Assembly (NCBI RefSeq): GCF_020400585.1
Contig: NZ_JAINVF010000025.1
Location: 38,875-102,874 of the forward strand
Direction: 5' to 3'
DNA: 64,000 bases
From: Streptomyces sp. NK08204
GTDB taxonomy: Bacteria; Actinomycetota; Actinomycetes; Streptomycetales; Streptomycetaceae
Part shown: in pieces, positions 7,998 to 16,483 of the stretch
How the letters are laid out: every line of letters begins with the position of its first letter
How positions within the stretch are numbered: position 1 is the stretch's first letter
Position numbers and translations under genes: made by a program
The notes under the pieces: generated by a model
Seen by the model: the letters and a program-made list of their open reading frames with translations, nothing else
The model's database searches: none
Told to the model about the DNA's origin: nothing

Positions 7998-8513
7998 GTG
8001 GCGGAGCGACAGGAGCAGTCGGCACTGGACGACGTGCTGACGCGGATCGGGCAGGTCGTCATGCTGCACCACGGCGGTGACCGCGAGGAGGCCCGGCGCC
8101 GCTTCCTGGAGTTGTGGGCGGAGATCGGCGAGGACGGCGACCCGCTGCACCGCTGCACGCTGGCCCACTATCTCGCCGACACCCAGGACGAACCGGGGGA
8201 CGAACTGGCCTGGGACCTGCGGGCGTTGTCGGCGGCGCAGGAACTCGCGGACGGCCGGGGCGGTGACCCGCTGAGCGTCCGGGGCTTCTTCCCCTCCCTG
8301 CATCTCAACCTCGCCGCCGACTACGCGAAACTCGGCCGCACCGATGCCGCCCGCAGCCACCTGCACCGGGCCCGCCGCGCCTCGAACGCCCTGCCCGACG
8401 ACGGCTACGGCAACGGGGTCCGGGCCGCGATGGACCGCCTGGAGCTGCGGCTCGACGAGGACGGCTCCCGGGGCGGCGACGGCTGGGGGCCACCGAGGCA
8501 GCGGCCCAGCTAG
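7998..8513 (+). CDS. TPR-like helical hypothetical protein
   Basis: A 171-residue soluble, helical protein of unknown function. The first half has a segment HHGGDREEARRRFLELWAEIG and the second LHLNLAADYAKLGRTDAARSHLHRARRA, spaced and patterned like tetratricopeptide repeats. It ends in a Gly/Arg/Pro-rich tail. The GTG start at 7998 has GGAGGA close upstream. Proteins of this kind in Streptomyces are small TPR adaptors; the partner cannot be read from context. It converges on a lipoprotein gene with only 23 bases between. Confidence 0.65.
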   Translation: MAERQEQSALDDVLTRIGQVVMLHHGGDREEARRRFLELWAEIGEDGDPLHRCTLAHYLADTQDEPGDELAWDLRALSAAQELADGRGGDPLSVRGFFPSLHLNLAADYAKLGRTDAARSHLHRARRASNALPDDGYGNGVRAAMDRLELRLDEDGSRGGDGWGPPRQRPS

Positions 8514-8536
8514 GCCGATCGGTTCCCCGGCCCGCC

Positions 8537-9001
8537 TCAAGGCCCGTACGCCTGCTCGCAGATGGCCGCCTCGGGGCTGTCCCTGTGCCAGCCGCCGTAC
8601 TGCCTGCCGAGAGCGCACACGTCCGGGGTCCCGGGCGCCGGCTGCGACAGGTCGAAGGTGTCGACGGGCGTCCGCCGGGGCCGGTCCGGGTGCGGCCGGG
8701 GGCGCGGTGGGGCGGGCGGCCGACGCGTGACCGGCGGTGCGACCCCGGGCGGGTGCGGGGCGACCGGCTCGCGGTGTTCCGGGTGCCGGGACGGGCCGAC
8801 CATCTCCAGGGCCTCGCGGGCCGGTGCCTGCACCACCCGCGGCGCCGCGCTGCCGTCCGGCCGCGGCGCCGTCGGCTGGGTGGGCGCGGTCCCCGGCGGG
8901 GGACCGCCGGGTGTCGCCGGGCTCGGAACCGTCACACAACCGGAGAGGGCCGAGACGGCCACGGTGACCAGGAGCGCTGCGGTGGTCGTCGTTCGATGCA
9001 C
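8537..9001 (-). CDS. Small Pro-rich lipoprotein
   Basis: A 154-residue predicted lipoprotein. The N-terminus MHRTTTTAALLVTVAVSALSGC has a hydrophobic stretch and the lipobox LSGC with Cys22. Then comes a long Pro/Arg/Thr-rich linker without fold, and a compact C-terminal end with two cysteines (PDVCALGRQYGGWH... AAICEQAYGP) that may form a disulfide outside the cell. This CALGRQYGGW ... CEQAYG end is a recurring small module in actinobacterial secreted proteins; function unknown. Confidence 0.7.
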   Translation of the reverse strand: MHRTTTTAALLVTVAVSALSGCVTVPSPATPGGPPPGTAPTQPTAPRPDGSAAPRVVQAPAREALEMVGPSRHPEHREPVAPHPPGVAPPVTRRPPAPPRPRPHPDRPRRTPVDTFDLSQPAPGTPDVCALGRQYGGWHRDSPEAAICEQAYGP

Positions 9002-9115
9002 CCGCGCTACTCTGCTGGTTCGGCGCCCGGCCCCGCACCGCCGACCGGAGGTTGGTGCACCGTACGGGTGATCTCGTGCCCCGTACGGAGTGCTTCCCGC
9101 CGCCGAGGGTGACGT

Positions 9116-9628
9116 TCAGTCGCCGGTCGCGCCGTCGATCCGCTCCCGGACCAGGTCGGCGTGGCCGTTGTGCCGGGCGTACTCCTCGATCATGTGGGTG
9201 TAGATCCATCGCAGGCTGAAGGGCTCATCGGTGCGCCTGCTCCGTCCCTCGGACAGATCGTCGAGGCCGAGGCGGGCCGCGTTGTGCCGGGCGGTCTCGA
9301 TCTCCCGCTGCCAGGTGGCGTACGCCTCCTGCCAGGTGTCGGCCTCGGTGAGGTGGAACTCGCCGTCGCGGTCCTCCTCGGTGCAGTAGATCGGCCCGGC
9401 GTCGTCACCGACCAGCACCTCGCGGAACCAGCCCCGCTCGACTTCCGCCATGTGGCGCACCAGCCCCATGAGGGACAGCTCCGAGGGCGGTACGGACGCG
9501 GTCCGCAGCTCTTCGTCGCTGAGCCCCTCGCACTTCCAGGCGAGGGTCTGCCGGTGGTAGTCCAGCCAGCCCTCCAGCATGGCGCGTTCACCGGCGGTCT
9601 GGGCGGGCTCATGGCGTTCAGTCGTCAT
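9116..9628 (-). CDS. DinB family protein (DUF664)
   Basis: A 170-residue four-helix-bundle protein of the DinB/DUF664 superfamily. Seen: LEGWLDYHRQTLAWKCEGLSDEEL, the typical LSLMGLVRHMAEVERGWFREVL with a metal-ligand His, and near the end IYTHMIEEYARHNGHADLVRERIDG with two more His residues. The three-His metal site of DinB-like enzymes is therefore present. In actinobacteria many DinB proteins are thiol (mycothiol)-dependent S-transferases; whether this one is cannot be told. Single gene. Confidence 0.8.
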   Translation of the reverse strand: MTTERHEPAQTAGERAMLEGWLDYHRQTLAWKCEGLSDEELRTASVPPSELSLMGLVRHMAEVERGWFREVLVGDDAGPIYCTEEDRDGEFHLTEADTWQEAYATWQREIETARHNAARLGLDDLSEGRSRRTDEPFSLRWIYTHMIEEYARHNGHADLVRERIDGATGD

Positions 9629-9672
9629 GCCCGCATCCTCGCAACACCGTGCGGGTTCTCACCAGGGCTTTT

Positions 9673-10263
9673 TCAGGTGCCCAGCAGCCCGCCCAGCAGC
9701 TCCCGCAGCCCCCTGCGCAGCTCCTCCAGGCCTGGTGTCTCGGCGCTGAAGGAACCGGCCGCGCAGGAGAACATCAGCCCGTCCGCCCACGCGACCAGCG
9801 ACAGCGTGTGCCGGGCCGGGTCGGGCGAGCCGACGGCGGTCAGCAGCGCGGTGATCTGCTTCTTGAACACCGCGCCGGTCGCGTCGTAGAAGGCACGCAG
9901 CTCGGGGCGGCGGGTGGCCTCCAGGGCCAGTTCGTAGCGGGCGATCAAGAGGTCGCGGTTGCCGGTCAGGGAGCGGTGGACCGCGAGGGCCAGTGCGTCG
10001 GCCAGTGCGTCGGGTCCGATGGGGGGATCCGGCATCTCCTCCAGGGCGAGCATCCGCGCCTCCCGCTCGGCGTGCCGGCGCACCGCGAGTTCCAGCAGCG
10101 CCTGCCGGGTGCGCGCCACGTTCGAGGTCGAGCCCTGTGGCAGTCCGGCCGCCTCGTCCACCGCACGGTGCGTCAGCCCGCGCATTCCCCGCTCGGCCAG
10201 CAGGGCGAGGGCGGTGTCGGCCACGAGATCGGCGCGGGAGGCGCTCGGGGTGCGTACGGACAT
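9673..10263 (-). CDS. TetR family transcriptional regulator
   Basis: A 196-residue TetR-type repressor. The N-terminal helix-turn-helix is ALLAERGMRGLTHRAVDEAAGLPQGSTSNVARTRQALLELAV, where the usual tyrosine before the recognition helix end (YYHF) is replaced by SNVA. The C-terminal half is a helical ligand domain. It is divergent from an FAD monooxygenase gene and the gap holds two matching palindromes, so it most likely represses that gene and itself until an aromatic or polyketide-like substrate binds. The start ATG at 10263 is 21 bases from the first operator box. Confidence 0.85.
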   Translation of the reverse strand: MSVRTPSASRADLVADTALALLAERGMRGLTHRAVDEAAGLPQGSTSNVARTRQALLELAVRRHAEREARMLALEEMPDPPIGPDALADALALAVHRSLTGNRDLLIARYELALEATRRPELRAFYDATGAVFKKQITALLTAVGSPDPARHTLSLVAWADGLMFSCAAGSFSAETPGLEELRRGLRELLGGLLGT

Positions 10264-10283
10264 GGGCCGACCCTATCTGGCTC

Positions 10284-10325
10284 ACTACGAATGTAGTACA
10301 GTCTGTCTGGCACTACAGGTGTAGT
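10284..10325. promoter_or_regulatory. Twin TetR operator boxes
   Basis: Two copies of ACTAC-N4-GTAGT: 10284-10297 (spacer GAAT) and 10312-10325 (spacer AGGT). Arms are perfect and centres are 28 bp apart. They lie between the divergent TetR and monooxygenase genes, 20 bases before the monooxygenase ATG, and very probably bind two TetR dimers. Confidence 0.75.
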
Positions 10326-10344
10326 CTCAACTTCAGGAGGAGTC

Positions 10345-11520
10345 ATGGCGCAGTCCGAGCGTGCGATCGTCATCGGCGGCGGCATCGGAGGTCTGGCCGC
10401 GGCGGCGGCCCTGCACCAGCGCGGCCTGCACGTCACCGTGGTGGAGCGGGCCCGCTCCCTGGAGCCCGCCGGTGCGGCCATCTCGCTCGCCCCGAACGCC
10501 CTGCGCGCCCTGGACCTGCTCGGCATCGGGGAGGAGATCCGCGACCTGGCCGCCTGGCAGGGCGACGGAGGGCTGCGCACACCGAGCGGCCGGTGGCTGT
10601 CCCGCTCCAGCGCCGAGGCCGCCGCCGCCCGCTTCGGCGGCCCCCTGGTCCTGCTGCCCCGGGCCACTCTGGTCGAGCGCCTCGCCGCGCTGCTCCCCCC
10701 GGAGGCCGTCCGCACGGCCACCGCCGCAACCCTCGCCGACCGCGGCGACCGCGAGCGGCCCGCCCGCGTGACCGTCGGTGACACGGAGCTGGAGGCCGAC
10801 CTGGTGGTCGGCGCCGACGGCATCCGCTCCCGGGTCCGCGGAGCGCTGTTCCCCGCCCACCCGGGGCCGGTGTACGCGGGGTTCACCACCTGGCGGGTGG
10901 TGGTCCCGCTGCCCGGCGTCGAGTTCGCCTCGCACGAGACCTGGGGACGGGGCCGTATCTGGGGCACGCACCCGATGAAGGACGGCCGGGTCTACGCCTA
11001 CGCCGCCGCCACGGTCCCGGCGGGCGGCCGGGCGGCCGACGACGAGAAGGCGGAACTCCTGCGCCGCTTCGGCGACTGGCACGACCCGATCCCCGCCGTC
11101 ATCGCCGCCGCCCGCCCCGAGGACGTCCTGCGCCACGACGTGCACCACATCGCCGAGCCCCTGCCGGCCTACCACGCAGGCCGGGTCGCCCTCCTCGGCG
11201 ACGCTGCGCACGCCATGCCGCCGACCCTCGGACAGGGCGGCAACCAGGCCATCGAAGATGCCGTCGTCCTCGCGCACCACCGCGACGACCTGGCCGCCTA
11301 CACGCGGGCCCGGCTGCCGCGCACGAGCGCCATCGCCCGCCGGGCCGTCAGGGTGGCCCGGCTCAACATGTGCGGCAGTCGCGCCGCCGTCGCCGTACGC
11401 GACACCGCGGTCAGCGCGCTCTCCAAGGCCGGGCCGGCGTTGTTCCTGCGGGGATACGACGGGATCGCGGACTGGCGACCGCCGTATGCTGCCGGGAGGA
11501 GACACGCAGGCACGCGGTAG
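10345..11520 (+). CDS. FAD-dependent aromatic monooxygenase
   Basis: A 391-residue class A flavoprotein monooxygenase (PHBH/UbiH fold). It has GGGIGG at 11-16 for the FAD ADP-ribose, the DG-type motif LVVGADGIRSRVR in the middle, and GDAAHAMPPTLGQGGNQAIEDA around residue 285, which binds the FAD ribityl and pyrophosphate. These enzymes use NAD(P)H and O2 to hydroxylate aromatic or polyketide substrates, or inactivate antibiotics such as tetracyclines and rifamycins; the actual substrate is unknown. A strong AGGAGG precedes the ATG. Regulated by the divergent TetR through the twin boxes. The next gene follows after 10 bases and is probably cotranscribed. Confidence 0.85.
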   Translation: MAQSERAIVIGGGIGGLAAAAALHQRGLHVTVVERARSLEPAGAAISLAPNALRALDLLGIGEEIRDLAAWQGDGGLRTPSGRWLSRSSAEAAAARFGGPLVLLPRATLVERLAALLPPEAVRTATAATLADRGDRERPARVTVGDTELEADLVVGADGIRSRVRGALFPAHPGPVYAGFTTWRVVVPLPGVEFASHETWGRGRIWGTHPMKDGRVYAYAAATVPAGGRAADDEKAELLRRFGDWHDPIPAVIAAARPEDVLRHDVHHIAEPLPAYHAGRVALLGDAAHAMPPTLGQGGNQAIEDAVVLAHHRDDLAAYTRARLPRTSAIARRAVRVARLNMCGSRAAVAVRDTAVSALSKAGPALFLRGYDGIADWRPPYAAGRRHAGTR

Positions 11521-11530
11521 GGGAGAGCAC

Positions 11531-12442
11531 GTGAAGGTCGGCTGCATCGGACTCGGGGACATCGCGCAGAAGGCGTATCTGCCGGTGCTGAGCACGCAGC
11601 CGGGTGTCGAGCTCCACCTGCAGACCCGGACGCCCGCCACGCTCGACCGCGTCGCCGACTCCCTGCACCTGCCCGCCGGCCGACGCCATTCGACCCTGGA
11701 CTCCCTGCTCGCCGCCGGCCTCGACGCGGCCTTCGTGCACGCGCCCACCGTCGCCCACCCCGAGATCGTCGGACGGCTGCTGGAGGCGGGCATACCGGTG
11801 TACGTCGACAAGCCGCTCGCCTACGAACTCGCCGACTCCGAGCGGCTGGTGGAGTTGGCCGACCGCAGCGGCGTCTCGCTGTCCGTCGGCTTCAACCGCC
11901 GGTACGCCCCCGGTTACCTGCAGTGCCTGGACCACCCGCGCGAGCTGATCCTCATGCAGAAGAACCGGATCGGCCTGCCCGAGGAACCGCGCTCGATGGT
12001 CCTGGACGACTTCATCCACGTCGTGGACACCCTGCGTTTCCTGGTGCCCGGCCCGGTCGACGACGTGACCGTGCGCGCCCGCACCGAGGGCGGACTGCTG
12101 CACCACGTCGTGCTCCAGCTCGCCGGGGACGGCTTCACGGCGCTCGGCGTGATGAACCGGCTCAGCGGCTCCGCCGAGGAGATCCTGGAGGTGTCCGGGC
12201 AGGACACCAAGCGTCAGGTGCTCAACCTCGCCGAGGTGATCGACCACAAGGGACAGCCGACCGTGCGCCGCCGCGGCGACTGGGTGCCGGTGGCCCGGCA
12301 GCGCGGCATCGAGCAGGCCGTCCTCGCGTTCCTCGACGCCGTACGCGCGGGCAAGGTGCTCAGCGCCCGTGACGCACTGGCGACTCATGAGCTGTGCGAG
12401 CGGGTGGTACGAGCGGTGCTTGACCGGTCCGGCGCAGCCTGA
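11531..12442 (+). CDS. Gfo/Idh/MocA family oxidoreductase
   Basis: A 303-residue NAD(P)-dependent oxidoreductase. The N-terminal Rossmann motif is VGCIGLGDIAQ (3-13) and the EKP-like motif appears as VDKPLAYE (92-99). The C-terminal half carries the alpha/beta dimer domain, with DFIHVVDTLRFLVPG containing the usual catalytic-region His. Members act on sugars, inositols, or virginiamycin-factor-like and dihydrodiol substrates. GTG at 11531 has GGGAGAG just upstream. It follows the monooxygenase by ten bases. Its 3' end overlaps the convergent lnt gene by 83 bases. Confidence 0.85.
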   Translation: MKVGCIGLGDIAQKAYLPVLSTQPGVELHLQTRTPATLDRVADSLHLPAGRRHSTLDSLLAAGLDAAFVHAPTVAHPEIVGRLLEAGIPVYVDKPLAYELADSERLVELADRSGVSLSVGFNRRYAPGYLQCLDHPRELILMQKNRIGLPEEPRSMVLDDFIHVVDTLRFLVPGPVDDVTVRARTEGGLLHHVVLQLAGDGFTALGVMNRLSGSAEEILEVSGQDTKRQVLNLAEVIDHKGQPTVRRRGDWVPVARQRGIEQAVLAFLDAVRAGKVLSARDALATHELCERVVRAVLDRSGAA

Positions 12443-13925
12443 GCGCCCGTGCCCCCTCCGTGACGCCGAGCGCGGCCAGCACCAGCAGCGCGCCGTGCAC
12501 CGGCCAGTCGCCGTAGCGGACGTACGGGGTGAGGCCGTGCGCGAGCGGGACGTCGTAGACACGGGCGGCGCTCGCGTCGGTGCCGAGCCACGGGCCGAGC
12601 CGTTGCCCCGCCGGGCCGTACACGGCCGACACCCCGGTCAGGGTGGCGTGCACCATCGGGCGGCCGGTCTCGGCGGCGCGCAGCGCGCCCAGCGAGGCGT
12701 GCTGCGCGGGGGCCCAGCTCTGCTGGAAGGTCGAGGTGGCGGACTGGCCGAGCAGGACATCGGCGCCGTCCTCGGCGAGGTGCCGGCTCATGTCGGGGAA
12801 CGCGGTCTCGAAGCAGATCAGCGGGCCGATCCGCAGCCCGTGCCCGACGTTCATCACGACCTGCCCCGACCCGCGCCTGCGGTCCTCGCCGGCCGCCTTC
12901 CCGACGGACGTCGCCCAGCCCAGCACGGAGCGCGCCGGGACGTACTCACCGAACGGGACCAGCCGCATCTTGTCGTAGCGCTCACCGGTCGGTCCGTCCG
13001 GTCCCACCAGCACCGCGCTCTTGTAGATGCCGGGCCGGTCGGAGCGGTGGGCGTCGACATTGACCAGCACGTCCGCGCCGGTCGCGCGGGACAGCGCGGC
13101 GATCCGCCGGGCCAGGTCGGGACGGTCGGCCAGGTCGAAACCGATGCTGCTCTCGCCCCAGACGACCAGGTCGACGCGCTGCCCGGCCAGCTGCCGGGTG
13201 AGCTGCTCCTCGCGGTCGAAACGCCGGTCGGGGCCGTCCGTCACGCCCGGCTGCACCACTGCGATCCGCACCTGCCCGTCCACGTGCGGGCGCGGCGCCC
13301 AGACCCAGGCGGCGGAGGCTGCGGCGGCCGTGGCGACCAGCGTTGCCAGCGCCGGCACCCGGGACTCGCGCACGGCGACCAGCACCGCCGCCGCCACGTT
13401 GACCGCGACCAGCAGGAAGCTGAGCAGCCACACCCCGCCCACCGAGGCGAGCCGCAGCGCCGGCCCCACCTGCCACTGGCTGGCGCCGAGCATGCCCCAG
13501 GGGCCGCCGAGCCCCTGCCAGGAGCGGACGAGCTCCACCGTCAGCCAGGCCGAGGGCAGCACGAGCAGCGCGGCCGCGCTCCGCCCCGGAGAGGGATGAC
13601 CGCCGAGGAACCTGCGGACCAGCAGGCCCCAGGGCGCCCAGAGCGCGCCGAGCAGCGCGGCTATCAGGAAGATGAACACATGCAGGTTCGGCAGCAGCCA
13701 GTGATGCACCGCCACCATGAACCCGAAGCCGCCGCACCAGCCGTCGTACGCGGCACGCCGGGGCGTCGGCGCCGAGCGGGCCAGCAGGATCCAGGGGACC
13801 AGGGCGACGTACGCGAACCACCACAGCGACGGCGCCGGGAAGGCGAGGACCGGCAGGGCGCCCGCGAGGGCGGCGGCCGATGAGCGTCGCCACGGGGAGG
13901 TCAGCCAGTGGTCGAACGTCGTCAT
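12360..13925 (-). CDS. lnt: Apolipoprotein N-acyltransferase
   Basis: A 521-residue integral membrane enzyme that adds the third acyl chain to the N-terminal Cys of lipoproteins. Several hydrophobic helices fill the first 220 residues (for example PVLAFPAPSLWWFAYVALVPW and HVFIFLIAALLGALWAPWG). The nitrilase-type domain then carries the triad: Glu in VVWGESSIGFD, Lys in YDKMRLVPFGEYVP, Cys in LICFETAFPD. Both lipoproteins seen in this window could be substrates. The ATG at 13925 has GGGAGG at 8 bases. Streptomyces carry more than one Lnt; which copy this is cannot be proved from sequence, but its nearness to tuf3 suggests the Lnt2 type. The last 27 codons overlap the opposite gene. Confidence 0.9.
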   Translation of the reverse strand: MTTFDHWLTSPWRRSSAAALAGALPVLAFPAPSLWWFAYVALVPWILLARSAPTPRRAAYDGWCGGFGFMVAVHHWLLPNLHVFIFLIAALLGALWAPWGLLVRRFLGGHPSPGRSAAALLVLPSAWLTVELVRSWQGLGGPWGMLGASQWQVGPALRLASVGGVWLLSFLLVAVNVAAAVLVAVRESRVPALATLVATAAAASAAWVWAPRPHVDGQVRIAVVQPGVTDGPDRRFDREEQLTRQLAGQRVDLVVWGESSIGFDLADRPDLARRIAALSRATGADVLVNVDAHRSDRPGIYKSAVLVGPDGPTGERYDKMRLVPFGEYVPARSVLGWATSVGKAAGEDRRRGSGQVVMNVGHGLRIGPLICFETAFPDMSRHLAEDGADVLLGQSATSTFQQSWAPAQHASLGALRAAETGRPMVHATLTGVSAVYGPAGQRLGPWLGTDASAARVYDVPLAHGLTPYVRYGDWPVHGALLVLAALGVTEGARALRLRRTGQAPLVPPARTAHESPVRHGR

Positions 13926-14247
13926 ACGGAGCCTCCCTACCAGCCGTTGGCTCCAGTGTGCGCGCCCGAAGCGATCTCCGACAGGGGGCCTTCGGCCCAC
14001 CGGCCGGGACACCGGCACGTCTCGACCGGGGCACCGGCCCAACTGGCCTTCCCGGTTCGGCGGTCCGGCTGACCGGCCGGGCTGCGGGCCCGCCGACCGC
14101 ACTGGCTCCGGCCCGCCGATCCGCCCTGGCTCCGGTCGGGGTGCCTGCGCGTGCGCCGGCTCCGTCGGGCGGCGCGCGCTTCGGCCCGGGTGGCCGGCCG
14201 GAGTGACGTCCCGGGCCGGGCTCGGGTGACGGGACCGGTCGAGCGGA
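13926..14247. repeat. Non-coding GC-rich gap with 23-bp near-repeat
   Basis: No gene is seen in these 322 bases. It holds the lnt promoter and a very GC-rich stretch with imperfect repeats: GGCCCGCCGA...CTGGCTCC occurs at 14087-14109 and again directly after at 14110-14133, and many CCGGCCGG-like words surround it. Several frames stay open only because stops are rare at this GC content. Confidence 0.5.
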
Positions 14248-14730
14248 TCAGTCCGGTACGGACGCCGGATCGGGCTCGGGGAGACGGCGCCACTTCTCGT
14301 GCACCACCACCTGGCGAAGCCGCCAGCCCTCCGGTGTGCGCAGCAGCGCGAAGTCGTACCGGCCGCCGCACACCAGGTCCGAAGCCGTGCCGTCACCGTC
14401 GCCCGCGCACCGCAGGGGGTTCAGATAGTCGGCCCGCACCCGGGCGGTGTCCCCGGTGTCGTGGTCCAGGATGCCGAAGTCCACCCGGCGGTTGACGATC
14501 AGATGCTGCCGCATCGAGAACAGCTCCAGACTTCCGGCGAGCCATCCGGCGACGTCGCCCGCACCTCCCTCGATTCCGCCGGCGGACCGGTAGTCGGCCC
14601 GTCCGTCCGCCGTGAAAAGCCCTCGGTACGCCGCCCAGTCCCCGTCGTCCACCGCCATCGCGTACTCGGTGATCAGGTCGTCGACGGCCAGCCGGTCCAT
14701 TACGGTCGCTAGCTCCGCGCGCTGCGTCAT
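14248..14730 (-). CDS. NTF2-fold (SnoaL_4-like) protein
   Basis: A 160-residue SnoaL-like protein (alternative GTG at 14748 would add six residues). It shows the SnoaL_4 start LAVDDLITEYAMAVDDGDWAAYRGLFTADGRADY, a central MRQHLIVNRRVDFGILDHDTGDTARVRADY and the final strand GGRYDFALLRTPEGWRLRQVVVHEKW. This family includes aromatic-ring dioxygenase small-subunit-like, lumazine- and polyketide-cyclase-like proteins. Asp and His positions that are catalytic in some members are partly present, but the substrate is unknown. An AACACT hexamer six bases before ATG 14730 fits a leaderless start. Confidence 0.7.
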   Translation of the reverse strand: MTQRAELATVMDRLAVDDLITEYAMAVDDGDWAAYRGLFTADGRADYRSAGGIEGGAGDVAGWLAGSLELFSMRQHLIVNRRVDFGILDHDTGDTARVRADYLNPLRCAGDGDGTASDLVCGGRYDFALLRTPEGWRLRQVVVHEKWRRLPEPDPASVPD

Positions 14731-14816
14731 CGGCACAGTGTTGGGCACGGGGAGCGTGGAGCCAAGAGGGGTGCGGCGATATTCGGTGGTCCGGGGCAGC
14801 GCAGGTCCGCGACGCT

Positions 14817-15434
14817 GTGCCTGTGAACGAACAGTCAGTCGAAGAAGAGCCGAGATTTCGAATCCGGGCCCGTCACACGGAGTCCACGGTCACCGTCTAC
14901 CAGGCCTACCGGCCGGAGATCGGCGTTCCGGCGGCCCGCACCGGACGGTTCCCGTCCGCCTGGAAGCGGGACCGGATGACCTGGATCAAACCGTCCTTCC
15001 TGTGGATGATGTACCGCTGCGGCTGGGGCACCAAGGAGGGACAGGAGACCGTCCTCGCCGTCGAGATCAGCCGCGAGGGCTTCGAATGGGCCCTGCGCCA
15101 CGCATGCCTGTCGCACTACGCGCCCGGTCTGCACGCGAACCAGGACGCCTGGAAACAGCAGTTGCGGCGGTCCCCGGCCCGCGTCCAATGGGACCCCGAG
15201 CGGGATCTGCGCCACAACCCGCTGCCGTACCGGTCGTTGCAGCTGGGGCTCGCGGGCGAGGCGGCGGCCCGGTACGCCGACGAGTGGATCACCGGCATCG
15301 AGGACGTGACACCGCTCGCGACGGAGATCCACGCGCTGGTACGGGCCGGTGAGTCACAGAAGGCGACGGCACTGCTGCCGCGGGAGCGGCCGTACCCGGT
15401 GGCCGAGGAACTGCTCGCCCCTCTGCGGGCCTAG
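14817..15434 (+). CDS. DUF4291 family protein
   Basis: A 205-residue protein with the clear DUF4291 pattern: VYQAYRPEIGVPAARTGRFP, then the signature RMTWIKPSFLWMMYRCGWGTK, EISREGFEWAL, and a C-terminal RSLQLGLAGEAAARYADEWI. The fold and role of DUF4291 are unknown, though it occurs widely in soil bacteria and fungi. GTG at 14817 is used; GTG at 14823 is equally possible. It is transcribed away from the NTF2-fold gene and stands alone. Confidence 0.75.
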   Translation: MPVNEQSVEEEPRFRIRARHTESTVTVYQAYRPEIGVPAARTGRFPSAWKRDRMTWIKPSFLWMMYRCGWGTKEGQETVLAVEISREGFEWALRHACLSHYAPGLHANQDAWKQQLRRSPARVQWDPERDLRHNPLPYRSLQLGLAGEAAARYADEWITGIEDVTPLATEIHALVRAGESQKATALLPRERPYPVAEELLAPLRA

Positions 15435-15450
15435 CGTCAACGCCCCCGGG

Positions 15451-15630
15451 TCAGGCGGCCTCGATGACCGCCCCGCGGATCGCCTCGGCCCACTCGACGA
15501 CCAACAGCTCGTACTCCGCGCGCTCCTGAGTCGACAGGATGCCGCCCGAACGCAGCCACAGCGCCCGGATGTGCTCGTTCACCTCGGCGGCAGACCGTGC
15601 GGAGCCAAGGGGCATGGAATCGGGGGACAT
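15451..15630 (-). CDS. Small conserved hypothetical protein
   Basis: A 59-residue protein (67 if GTG at 15654 is used). It is helical and acidic, with AEVNEHIRALWLRSGGILS and AEYELLVVEWAEAI. The even amphipathic spacing and proper codon use support a real gene. I recognise the pattern as a small protein common in Streptomyces, but no function is known. It converges on the DUF4291 gene with 16 bases between. Confidence 0.6.
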   Translation of the reverse strand: MSPDSMPLGSARSAAEVNEHIRALWLRSGGILSTQERAEYELLVVEWAEAIRGAVIEAA

Positions 15631-15654
15631 GGGGACAAGCCTAGGGGTAGGCAC

Positions 15655-15983
15655 TGACCCTGCGCTACCGCGTGGCTACACAGACCGTAAGGGCTTTGGT
15701 CATCGGTGGCGCGGAACGATGTGTTGCGCGGGGGTGAAGTGGCCGGTCGTACCGGCCTGTCGGGCAGGTCGGACGCGGATGCGCGGGGTCCGGAAGATGT
15801 CCGAAACGATGGCGGTGGGGGCGGCGCCGCAAGGGGGCTGACCGGTCCGGGCGCCTCCGCATACGGTGCGCAGGGGGGAGCGCTCACTGCGCTTGGTGTG
15901 CGCCGGACCCCCTCGGGCAAAGCCGGTTCGGGAGGTGCGGCCGGGGCTCCACGTGTACCGGCGGCAGTGGGCGTCTCCCCCTC
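15655..15983. other. Intergenic region without supported gene
   Basis: About 330 bases with no gene that I can support. It contains GGCCGGT-CGT-ACCGGCC at 15740-15756, a 7-bp stem with a tight loop that may end transcription of the HxlR-type gene coming from the right, and a Gly-rich open frame judged to be chance. Confidence 0.4.
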
Positions 15984-16454
15984 CTACGCCGCCCCGGGCC
16001 CGGCGACCGTCCAGCCGGGGGCCTGCGGGTGGGCCGTCAGGTCCCTGTGGCGTACCTCGCCGCCGCAGGCCCGGCAGGTGACGACGGGGATCAGCTCGTT
16101 GCCGCAGACGTGCTTGACGACCATGGGCAGGTCGGCTCCCTTGCGGAGATGCCGGTCGCCCCACTCCTTCAGGGTCATCAGGACCGGCTCCAGTTCGAGT
16201 CCCGCCTGCGTGGCCCGGTACTCGAAGCGCTGCGGGCGCTCGCTGTAGGCGCGCTTGGTGAGGATCCCGGCGTCCACGAGCCGGCGCAGCCGGGCGGCCA
16301 GGATGTCGCGCGGTGCGCCGGTGTTGCGCACGAGCTGGTCGAAGCGGCCGTTGCCCAGGCAGACCTCCCGCAGGACCAGCAGGGAGTACTTCTCGCCGAC
16401 CAGCGCGAGGGCGTCGGCGATGGAGCAGGGGCGCGGGTCTTTCGTGGCGGCCAT
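15984..16454 (-). CDS. HxlR family transcriptional regulator
   Basis: A 156-residue winged-helix regulator of the HxlR/MarR-like family. The N-terminal CSIADALALVGEKYSLLVLREV is the family hallmark, followed by RFDQLVRNTGAPRDILAARLRRLVDAGILTKRAYSERPQRFEYRAT, which is the helix-turn-helix and wing. A C-terminal extension adds VCGNELIPVVTCRACGGEV, with cysteines placed like a small zinc ribbon or redox sensor. Start ATG at 16454. It is divergent from the thiolase gene and a 23-bp direct repeat lies between, so control of the thiolase is likely. Confidence 0.85.
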   Translation of the reverse strand: MAATKDPRPCSIADALALVGEKYSLLVLREVCLGNGRFDQLVRNTGAPRDILAARLRRLVDAGILTKRAYSERPQRFEYRATQAGLELEPVLMTLKEWGDRHLRKGADLPMVVKHVCGNELIPVVTCRACGGEVRHRDLTAHPQAPGWTVAGPGAA

Positions 16455-16483
16455 GCACCGAAGTGTAGTGGAGGGGCAGGGGG

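Noticed and set aside
13926..14396. In-frame upstream extension of lnt by over 150 residues
   Set aside because: The extension is Arg/Pro/Gly repeats without family similarity; a good ribosome site and ATG lie at 13925.
15706..16248. Plus-strand Gly-rich frame before the HxlR gene
   Set aside because: Low complexity, no ribosome site, overlaps the HxlR gene antisense.
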